Shown here in pieces: positions 17,156-25,500 of a stretch of DNA of 64,000 nucleotides (the stretch's first letter is position 1; each line of letters starts with the position of its first letter). The notes under the pieces were generated by a model. It was not told the origin of the DNA and ran no database searches. It saw only the letters and a program-made list of their open reading frames with translations. This DNA comes from JAPPHA01 sp965221575 (GTDB taxonomy: Bacteria; Pseudomonadota; Alphaproteobacteria; Rhodobacterales; Rhodobacteraceae): assembly GCA_965221575.1 (NCBI GenBank), contig CBDCSM010000011.1, forward strand, positions 62,001-126,000, read 5' to 3'. Both the position numbers and the translations under genes were made by a program.

Positions 17156-18385
17156 ATGAAAAACGGATTCCCGAACATCCGGCACATGCGGGTTTTCATC
17201 GAAGCCGCACGCAAGGGCTCGGTCTCGGCAGCGGCCGAGCACTGTCACCTCTCCCAGCCGGCGGCGACCCAGGCCATTACCCGCCTGGAGTCCGATGTCG
17301 GAGCACCTTTGCTGGTCCGGCGGCGTCAGCGGTTCTCGCTCACGAAATGCGGGGCCGCATTTGAACGGCGTGCCACCGCGGCGCTGAAACACCTCCGAGA
17401 CGGCGCGCGTACGGCGTCTCGCGCCGGCGGAAAGACGAGCCCGAGGCGTCCATCCTTTGACCACGCGGTTACGGCCGCCCAGTTACGCAATCTGATCGCG
17501 ATCGCGAACACCGGCAGCTTCACCGTCGCGGCCCGCGCCCTCGGCCTGTCTCAACCCACGGTGCACAGGACCGCACGCAGCCTCGAAGCACTTTCGGGCG
17601 TGCCTTTCTTCGCCGCCCGCCCGTCGGGCGTGATGCTTACCCCGGCTGCGGATGCCTTTGTTCTCGGAGCCAAGCTGGCACAATCTGAAATTCGGCAGGG
17701 TCTTGAAGAAATCAGCCGGGAACTGGGCGAAGACAAGGGCACCTTTGTCCTTGGGAGCCTGCCTCTTGCCCGGACGACGATCGTGCCGCAGGCCGTGCAC
17801 GCGATGGTCAGTTCGAACGATGGCGTTCAGGTGCGCGTGATCGACGGGCGATACGCGGAGTTGCTGCGGTCACTGCGCGAAGGCGACCTTGATTGCCTGA
17901 TCGGCGCATTGCGCCATCCGTCCCCCGCCGAAGACGTGGAGCAAGAATTCCTCTTTCGCGACGCCCTGGCCATCGTCGCTCATCCAAGCCACCCGCTGGC
18001 AGGACGGCGAAACCTGGAACTGGAAGATACGCTGGCCTTTCCATGGATCGCTCCGCCCAGGGAAACCCCGGCCGGGCAATACCTGTTCGAGACATTGCGC
18101 ATTCACGAGCTAAAGCGGACACCGGTCCGGGTGGTCTCGTCTTCCATGGCGACCTTGAGGGGCATCCTGACAGAGGGGAACTACATCTCGGTCGTCTCCC
18201 GCCATCAGATCAGCGTCGACGAGAGACTGGGCATGATCACCACGCTCGACATTCCCCTGGAGGGCCATTTCCGGGATATCGGTCTCACTTATCGCAGGGA
18301 CTGGAGACCGACCGAAACCCAGGCACAGTTCATTGCGCACTTGCATCATTTCAGCAAACACCCTGCCCCTAACCGCGCCAAATGA
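17156..18385 (+). CDS. LysR-type regulator with two N-terminal HTH domains
   Basis: The 409-residue protein carries two consecutive LysR winged-helix domains. The first spans about residues 5-75 (IRHMRVFIEAARKGSVSAAA, then LSQPAATQAITRLE). A basic linker follows, and the second spans about residues 103-175 (LRNLIAIANTGSFTVAARAL, then LSQPTVHRTARSLE). An effector-binding domain occupies about 190-400. Normal family members are about 300 residues with one HTH. The ATG at 17156 has GGAGG directly upstream; the 63 bases before it in frame do not look coding. It sits at the centre of the protocatechuate locus and is its likely regulator. Confidence 0.9.
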   Translation: MKNGFPNIRHMRVFIEAARKGSVSAAAEHCHLSQPAATQAITRLESDVGAPLLVRRRQRFSLTKCGAAFERRATAALKHLRDGARTASRAGGKTSPRRPSFDHAVTAAQLRNLIAIANTGSFTVAARALGLSQPTVHRTARSLEALSGVPFFAARPSGVMLTPAADAFVLGAKLAQSEIRQGLEEISRELGEDKGTFVLGSLPLARTTIVPQAVHAMVSSNDGVQVRVIDGRYAELLRSLREGDLDCLIGALRHPSPAEDVEQEFLFRDALAIVAHPSHPLAGRRNLELEDTLAFPWIAPPRETPAGQYLFETLRIHELKRTPVRVVSSSMATLRGILTEGNYISVVSRHQISVDERLGMITTLDIPLEGHFRDIGLTYRRDWRPTETQAQFIAHLHHFSKHPAPNRAK

Positions 18386-18483
18386 CGATACCATAGCTTT
18401 TTTCAATACTCGTCCAGTCATTTGAATTGGCTTCCGCCCCGCCCCCGGTGTTAACTCTCAAGCGAACCGGAAAGGAGCCATCC

Positions 18484-19395
18484 GTGGCCACAACCAGCTC
18501 CAGAATCACGTTCCTGGGATTTGGCGAAGCCGCGCAGGCATTTGCCAAGGGACTGCGCCAGGAAAGCGGCTCCCTCGTCATGCGGGCCTTTGACATCAAG
18601 ACCAACGGCCCCCAGGCCCAGGCAAAACGTTGCGACTATGCCGAATACGATGTCATCGGGGAGGCAACTTCCGCCGACGCCTGCAGGGATGCCGGCCTGA
18701 TTTTTTCACTCGTCACGGCCGAACAGGCGGAGGCCGCCGCCGCGGAAGCCGCGCGGGTGAACCTCGACGGCGCCATGTTTCTCGACTGCAACAGCTGCGC
18801 CCCCGGCACGAAACGCCGTGCCGCCTCGATGATCTCGGCGGCGGGCGGACGCTATATCGACGTTGCCATCATGACGCCCGTGCATCCCCGGCTGCACAGA
18901 TCTCACTGTCTCCTGGCGGGAGTCGAGGCGCAGGCTGCATTGGACGCGACGCGTGCGCTCGGGATGACGACGGAGATCGCCGGAGTCGATGTCGGAGCCG
19001 CATCCGTGCGCAAGATGGTCAGGTCCGTCATGATCAAGGGACTCGAGGCACTGACCCTCGAGTGTTTCCTGGCGGGCCGCAAGGCAGGAATCGATGCCGA
19101 TGTTCTCGCATCGCTGGAAGCCACCTTCCCCGGTTTCGATTGGCAGCGCCGGGTGCCATATATGCTCGAGCGCGCGCTCACCCACGGGACACGCAGGGCA
19201 ACCGAAATGCAGGAAGTGGTGAAGGCGCTGCGCGAATTGGGGATCGCCCCGCACATGGCGGAGGCAACATGCGCGCGCCAGCAAGAGGCCGGCTCGCTGG
19301 GTCTCGACGCCGGCGACCTCGGGGCGCTCGGGGCGCACGACATTCCCGCGATGACCGACGCCATTCTGACAGGCCTGGCCAGTGAAGAGACATGA
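18484..19395 (+). CDS. NAD(P)-dependent oxidoreductase (6-phosphogluconate dehydrogenase-like, DUF1932)
   Basis: This is a 303-residue dehydrogenase with an N-terminal Rossmann domain (ITFLGFGEAAQAFAKGLRQE) and a C-terminal helical DUF1932-type domain. The beta-hydroxyacid dehydrogenase pattern is visible in DCNSCAPGTKRRAASMIS and in GAASVRKMVRSVMIKGLEAL with the catalytic lysine. The GTG at 18484 is chosen because AAGGAG lies 7 bases upstream. It precedes ligA by 21 bases, so it is co-transcribed with the dioxygenase. No required step of protocatechuate 4,5-cleavage is assigned to it; it may feed a related hydroxy acid into the pathway (inference). Confidence 0.85.
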   Translation: MATTSSRITFLGFGEAAQAFAKGLRQESGSLVMRAFDIKTNGPQAQAKRCDYAEYDVIGEATSADACRDAGLIFSLVTAEQAEAAAAEAARVNLDGAMFLDCNSCAPGTKRRAASMISAAGGRYIDVAIMTPVHPRLHRSHCLLAGVEAQAALDATRALGMTTEIAGVDVGAASVRKMVRSVMIKGLEALTLECFLAGRKAGIDADVLASLEATFPGFDWQRRVPYMLERALTHGTRRATEMQEVVKALRELGIAPHMAEATCARQQEAGSLGLDAGDLGALGAHDIPAMTDAILTGLASEET

Positions 19396-19416
19396 TCGAA
19401 AAGGAGGAAAGCGCTC

Positions 19417-19821
19417 ATGGGCTTGAAAAAGGACTACGAGGACATTCCCGGCACGTTCGTCTTCGACGCCGACCGGGGGCGCCAGGGGTATCACCTCAAT
19501 CAATTCTGCATCTCGTTGCGGCGTCAAGAGAATCGCGACGCTTTCAATGCGGACGAAGAGGCCTACATGGACGGCTACCCCATGTCACCGGAGCAACGCC
19601 AGGCAGTTCGTGATCGCGACTGGAACCAGATGCTCGCGCTAGGAGGAAACATCTACTACACCAGCAAGCTTGCCGCCAACGACGGGATCAACTTTCAACA
19701 GTTGGCCGGCATCATGACCGGCATGGGGAACGAAGCCTATCGCAAGATGATGGTCGAAGGGGGACGCCCTCCCGAAGGTAACCGTTATCAACACGAATGG
19801 GATGAAAAGGGAGAGAACTGA
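19417..19821 (+). CDS. ligA: Protocatechuate 4,5-dioxygenase alpha subunit
   Basis: This is the small helical subunit of the extradiol ring-cleavage enzyme, 134 residues, matching the usual length. Typical segments are DIPGTFVFDADRGRQGYHLN, DGYPMSPEQRQAVRDRDW and LAGIMTGMGNEAYRKMMVEG. AAAAGGAGG precedes the ATG, and the stop overlaps the ligB start by one base (TGATG), so subunit synthesis is coupled. It is catalytic only together with LigB. Confidence 0.95.
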   Translation: MGLKKDYEDIPGTFVFDADRGRQGYHLNQFCISLRRQENRDAFNADEEAYMDGYPMSPEQRQAVRDRDWNQMLALGGNIYYTSKLAANDGINFQQLAGIMTGMGNEAYRKMMVEGGRPPEGNRYQHEWDEKGEN

Positions 19822-20675
19822 TGGCCCGTATCACCGCAGGCGTGGGTTGTTCTCACGTCCCCGCCATTGGTGTCGCAATGGACACCGGGAACACCGGGGC
19901 GCCGTACTGGAAACCATGTTTTGCCGGGTTCAGGAAGTCGCGTGAATGGATGAAACAGGCCAACGCCGACGTCATCTTCCTGGTCTACAATGACCACTGC
20001 ACGGCCTTCGATGCATCGTACATCCCGACCTTTGCGCTGGGGTGCGCCGCAGAGTTTCACCCTGCCGACGAGGGCTGGGGGCCGCGTCCCGTTCCCGTGG
20101 TCAGGAACCACCAGGAAATGGCCAGCCATGTCGCCCAATCGTTGATCCTGGATGAGTTCGACATCACCATCATGAACGAGATGGAAGTCGATCATGGCCT
20201 GACCGTGCCCCTTTCACTGATGTTCGGCGAGCATGGCGTCGATGACGAGTGGCCAGCGCTGGTGATCCCGCTTTGCGTCAACGTCGTGCTCTATCCCGCG
20301 CCAACGGGTAACCGCTGCTACAACCTGGGCAAGGCGATCCGGCGCGCCGTCGAAAACTATGACGAGGATCTCAACGTGGTGATCTTCGGCACCGGCGGCA
20401 TGAGCCACCAACTGCAATACAAGCGGGCAGGCCTGATCAACAAGGAGTGGGACGCGGCTTTCCTTGACCGCCTGACCTCGGACCCCGTGGGGCTGTCGAG
20501 GATGCCGCACGTGGAGTACCTGCGCGAGGCGGGTTCGGAAGGGGTCGAGATGGTCATGTGGCACGTCATGCGCGGAGCGCTTGATGACGAGGTCGTCGAG
20601 GTGCACCGCCACTATCACGTACCGGCGTCCAACACCGCCGTCGGGCATATCATCCTGGAAAACAAGACGAGTTAA
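19821..20675 (+). CDS. ligB: Protocatechuate 4,5-dioxygenase beta (catalytic) subunit
   Basis: This is the iron-binding catalytic subunit, 284 residues, which opens protocatechuate between C4 and C5 to 4-carboxy-2-hydroxymuconate semialdehyde. The iron ligands expected of type II extradiol enzymes are visible: a histidine in GVGCSHVPAIG (near residue 12), a histidine in YNDHCTAFDASY (near 61) and a late glutamate in the REAGSEGVEMVMWHVMRG region. The DHGLTVPLSLMFGEHGVDDE stretch is also conserved. It is translationally coupled to ligA and followed after 25 bases by ligC. Confidence 0.96.
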   Translation: MARITAGVGCSHVPAIGVAMDTGNTGAPYWKPCFAGFRKSREWMKQANADVIFLVYNDHCTAFDASYIPTFALGCAAEFHPADEGWGPRPVPVVRNHQEMASHVAQSLILDEFDITIMNEMEVDHGLTVPLSLMFGEHGVDDEWPALVIPLCVNVVLYPAPTGNRCYNLGKAIRRAVENYDEDLNVVIFGTGGMSHQLQYKRAGLINKEWDAAFLDRLTSDPVGLSRMPHVEYLREAGSEGVEMVMWHVMRGALDDEVVEVHRHYHVPASNTAVGHIILENKTS

Positions 20676-20700
20676 GTCGGCCAAAAAAAGGGGATTTCAC

Positions 20701-21648
20701 ATGAGATTTTGCATTGCAGGCGCCTATGGCGCCTTCGGGACCAAACACCTGGATGCGCTCGACAACATCGAAGGCGTCTCCGTCACTTCGGTCATGGGTC
20801 CAAGTCAGTCCAAGCTCGACGAAATGACTGCCGAACGCGGAATCGGCCACGCATCGACGTCCCTGGACGAATGCATCGCGCGCGACGATGTCGACGCCGT
20901 CATCCTGGCCACGCCGACACAGCTGCACGCAGAGCAGGCCATCGCCTGCATGAAGTCCGGCAAACCGGTCCTGATCGAAATTCCGATGGCAGATTCGCTG
21001 GAGGATAGCGAGGCGATCTGCAGGGTGCAGAAGGAAACGGGCGTCCTGGCGATGGCCGGCCAGGTCCGCCGTTTCAACCCCTCACACCAGTGGATCCGCA
21101 ACAAGATCGACGCGGGCGAGTTGAACATCCAACAGATGGATGTACAGACCTACTTTTTTCGACGCTCCAACATGAACGCCAAGGGCGAGCCGCGCAGCTG
21201 GACGGACCACCTGCTCTGGCACCACGCCTGCCACACGGTCGACCTGTTCCAGTACCAGACCGGAGAAGTGGCGTCGGAGTGTTTTGGCCTTGAAGGACCG
21301 CATCACCCCGAACTGGGCATCGCCATGGACATGTCCATCGGGATGAAAACCCCGTCAGGCGCGATTTGCACACTGTCGCTGTCTTTCAACAACGATGGCC
21401 CGCTGGGTACTTTTTTTCGATATATCTGCGACAACGGCACGTATATCGCGCGGTACGACGACCTTTATGACGGCAGGGAAAACCCGATCGATCTGAGCGA
21501 TGTCGCCGTATCCGACAACGGGATCGAACTGATCGACCGCGAATTCATTGCTGCCATCCGGGAAGGGCGAGAACCCAACGGCTCGGTGCACGGAGTGCTC
21601 GAGGCCATGCGCACCTTGGACCGCATTGAACAGTCCTTTTCGACATAG
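20701..21648 (+). CDS. ligC: 4-carboxy-2-hydroxymuconate-6-semialdehyde dehydrogenase
   Basis: This 315-residue Gfo/Idh/MocA-fold dehydrogenase is predicted to oxidise the ring-cleavage product, as its hemiacetal, to 2-pyrone-4,6-dicarboxylate using NADP. The N-terminal Rossmann start MRFCIAGAYGAFGTKHLDAL, the family segment ATPTQLHAEQAIACMKSGKP followed by VLIEIPMADS, and WTDHLLWHHACHTVDLFQYQ are visible. The ATG at 20701, with AAAAAGGGG upstream, is preferred over an in-frame start inside ligB. It is the last gene of the right-reading arm. Confidence 0.94.
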   Translation: MRFCIAGAYGAFGTKHLDALDNIEGVSVTSVMGPSQSKLDEMTAERGIGHASTSLDECIARDDVDAVILATPTQLHAEQAIACMKSGKPVLIEIPMADSLEDSEAICRVQKETGVLAMAGQVRRFNPSHQWIRNKIDAGELNIQQMDVQTYFFRRSNMNAKGEPRSWTDHLLWHHACHTVDLFQYQTGEVASECFGLEGPHHPELGIAMDMSIGMKTPSGAICTLSLSFNNDGPLGTFFRYICDNGTYIARYDDLYDGRENPIDLSDVAVSDNGIELIDREFIAAIREGREPNGSVHGVLEAMRTLDRIEQSFST

Positions 21649-22175
21649 GCCTCCGGGGCAAGTCCGGGTGAGGCCATCGGAAGAGCCGGCGTTCTCGTGT
21701 CGCGCGTCGAGAACGGTCATTGAAAACGTGCAACGCCGGCGACAGCCCGGTGTGCGAGGCACCTCGGATGCGCTCGTTGCCGTGTGCCTGGTCTACGACT
21801 GCCTTGCAACTTCGCCTGTTCGGGCCCGGACACGGCGCATGAGGCTTGAGCCGAGTCGTCAAGGCCGCTCCACATGTGTCCGAAACGTGCGCGCGGCGTT
21901 TGGGCGATCGTACATATTGAGCTCGAATTGCGTCAGGCTGCCGCAGAATTGCCGCAATGCCGGAAATCACTGCCTGCACGACCGATCCCTTGAGCGACGC
22001 GAACCTGCGCGACCATCCCTGGCGGCATTCCGGCAAAGGAGCTGACCCGGCAGTGACTCGAACTGGAAGCGCACCAGTCCAAAACGGCATCACGGCGCGG
22101 GTATCCGGCGCGGCTTGAACGCATTCACATGGAGTGAAACGGTTCGAACGCAGAGAACGGACGTGCGGGAGACGT
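21649..22175. other. Non-coding stretch between ligC and the island boundary
   Basis: No open frame here has a plausible start, codon use or recognisable motif. It is the junction between the protocatechuate operon and the tRNA-derived repeat that marks the island end. Confidence 0.6.
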
Positions 22176-22216
22176 GGTGACCACTCGAGGACTCGAACCC
22201 CGAACCTGCTGATTAG
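22176..22216 (-). repeat. Left attachment-site copy (tRNA-Arg 3' fragment)
   Basis: This copy runs from the anticodon-stem side through the T-arm to the acceptor end of tRNA-Arg and differs from 36144-36184 at a single base. The 5' half of the tRNA is missing, so it cannot be a functional tRNA gene. Confidence 0.9.
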
Positions 22217-22506
22217 TGTTAGATCTCGCCATCAGCCTTCCAGTGCTTTCTCACCTGCCGCAATGACGCTCACTGTCTGGTCAATTCACGCTCTAAAATC
22301 ACGCCGCCGCCGCGACCTCATCTGGGAACATGTCTATAAGCTGCACGAGTCTAATGCCTTTGCGGTGGGCTTTGCCGTTGGCTTTCTACGTAATCGTCCA
22401 TCTCCGTTGCCGAAAGTCCACACGCATGACGACGCTGCCGCTCTCCTGACGGCGGTCGTCGCCGCAGCCGCAACTCCAACTCCCCCGAGTTCTTGCCGTC
22501 GGTGGC

Positions 22507-25500
22507 TCACGGGGACTCTGATGCCCGCGCAACGACCTGCTCCAGCGACGGCAGATCCCGGACTATCGTTATAGTCTCAAGGCTGACGGTGATGATTCGA
22601 AGCAACAGGTCGAGCGGATAGCGGGGGTCACCGACGGTCTCGACGGCATACCGGTTGGCGTCACTGACGATACCACTCGCCTTTTCGGTCTTTACTGCCT
22701 GCCGTTCCATCACCCACGCGAGCGCAGGTTTTCCGTTGACCACATAATCCCAGGCCATTTCCGGTATTTCCCGGATGGTTATGTGCCGATTGAGGATGAC
22801 GGTTGAACGGTCCTTGTTCTTCCCCTTTCCCGGATGACGCATCTTCTCGACCCGGTAAAGGGTCTCGGGCGGAAGCTCACCTGCTCCTTCTATTTCCACC
22901 TGGCAACCGTCCCACGGATGGACGTTTTCATAGTCGACGTGCAGTTCGCCGAGCCGCTGACCGGCATCTCGGATGGCACGGTAATCCTCCAAGGAATTTA
23001 CAAGCGGGATTCTGGGTAGTTCCTTGGCCAGGTTGGCGGAAAACCGTGTCCGGTAATCCTCAGAATGCAGCAGGCCGTAGATATAATGAAAGATGTCCTC
23101 CCGCGTGATGGTCTCCGAGGGGTAGGCACTTCGAAACGTCCGGATGGCGAAATCGGTGATGGCATCAGTGCGCCGATAACCCTTGGCCGCGTCTTCAAGG
23201 AAATCACGCTGTGCATCATTCGCCTTTTCGGTCTGATTCTCGTACAGCCAGAATGGGAAGCACTGGCCCGAGTCTATCGTGTGAAGGTTTGGCAAAGCGT
23301 CCATCATCAGCGCCGAGAAGCCTGCGCGTGCACCCTTTCCAGACACCGCAATCACCCGGTTCGGCAATTCACCGTTCGGAAATATCCTGGGCAACTGATG
23401 GACCCTGTCGTTGAAGCGACGGCTGTAGAACTGCCACTGCTTCGTAAATGGGCGGTACATGCAAGTGACGAACTGGCCGTCTTTCAAGGAAAGTTTCCTG
23501 CCCTGCCGGAATTCCGACTTGAGATTGGGTGACCAACTGATCTTTCTTAGATCGGAACTGACAAAGGAATCGATTGCTTGCGGATTGGGTTTAACCGAAG
23601 TGGAGGAACGATTGAATTCTAGCCATCGAGCCACTTCAAGGTTGTAGAATTCAATTGTCGCCTTGATGTTTCGAGATAGTCCGACAAGCGAAGGATTGAT
23701 GCACCAAGCATCCCTTTTGGTAATTGCTCCGAGTGAGTAATTCTGAAACAGGGAGTTTCCGGTTTTGTCCTTCTTTTCACCGATCTTCAGAAACCGTTCA
23801 AAGTCCTGATTGCGTTGGTCCAGCCAGTCGCCGTGTTCATCAGGAGCGATCCGGGTCCAGCCGTCGGTTTTGGCAATCCCGTCAATGCTGCCGAAGCCAC
23901 GGATAATGTCGAGCTTCTGCTGCCGGTTAAGCCCGTCGCCGATGTCATGATACAGGATGCGTCCCTGCTCAGTCGCCTCCGGATTCCTGACGAGCACCGT
24001 AATCGCTACCGGCGCGCGTGAGCCGGATCCGAAGACTTTTCCGCCTTCCATTCTTGACAGCTCGCCTTGAGTTCTCTGGTTCCCCCGCAAGTGAAACACA
24101 CTGATGTTACTGAATTCTTCCGCCAAACACTTCCTCATTCCGTCCATAGCGTTACCATCCAGCCAGCCAGCATTGGAAACGAATGCCATAACTCCGGCGT
24201 CGCCGAGACGGTCGCTGGCCCATCGGATCGCGCGGATATAACTGTCATACAGGTTCCGTGAATTGCTTGCTTTGGAACGTTTCGCCCAGGTTTCCCGGAT
24301 TCGGTGGTCGAGGCCTGCATAGGCCACGTTCTTCTCATTGGCATTCTCCGACTTTTGCCCCGCTGACCACGGAGGGTTGCCAATGATGACTCGGATGTCG
24401 GTCTCCTTCTGTCGCTCCCGACGGCTGGAATTGTCCTTCATGTAGAAGGATAAAAGGTCTTCCTGTTCATGCAGGGCAAAGGTATCGGTCAGGCAGATGC
24501 CTTCGAAGGGCAAGTAGGCCTCTCGTTTCGCCACTGCGTGGAACACGGTCTCGATGTTGATGGCGGCGATGTAATAGGCGAGGAGCACAATATCGTTTGC
24601 ATGAATTTCCCACCGATACTTGCGTTCGAGTTCTTCCGATCCGATCAGCCCGGACTGCAGAAGGCGGGTGATGAAGGTACCAGTGCCGGTGAAAGGGTCG
24701 ATGACATGGACGCCCTCGGAACCCAGCGTCTGGCCGAACTCTTCCTTCAATGCGTCATTCACCGAATGGATGATGAAATCCACGATCTCGACAGGTGTGT
24801 AGACGATACCCAACATCCGGGTGGTGCGCGGGAAGGCACCCCGGAAGAACTTGTCGTAGAGTTCAACAACGAGGTTCTGACGGGCCGTCGGATCGGAGAT
24901 ACCCTCTGCGCGTCGCCGCACGGAGGCATAGAAACCTTCGAGTTCCTTTGCCTCCTGGCTGACCCCCGCCTCGTCGATCACCGACAGGATCTCGTTCATC
25001 GCGTTCGAGACAGGATTCCTGTTTATGAACGCATGTCCTTCGAACAAAGCATCGAACACCGGGCGGGTGATCAGGTGCTGCGCCAGCATCTCTATGGCAT
25101 CGCGTTCGGAGACGGATTCGTTCAGGTCATCGCGAAGTTCTTTCAAAAAGTCCCTGAAAAACACTTGCGCATCGCTTCCCTCTGTGTCGACAAGGCTTTC
25201 GATCCGGGTAATGTGGCGTTCCGCAATGCTCGCAACGTCCTTCGCCCAGTCCTCCCAGTATTCGCGGGTGCCGCATTTTTCGACTATCTTTGCCATAACG
25301 GCGCGCGAGAAATCGTCGATGACCAGGTCCAATGTTATCTGGTCTCCGTCATCCGTTTTGGAAGGTCCACCCCCCTTTCCGATTCCGGAGCCCGTCCCGC
25401 CGGGCCGGTTCGGCAAATCCTCGATCTTGGCCGTCACAGCATCGAGTTCGGGATCGTTTGCCGATGTCCTGCCATCAATGATCGCGATCCGCTGCCGGAC

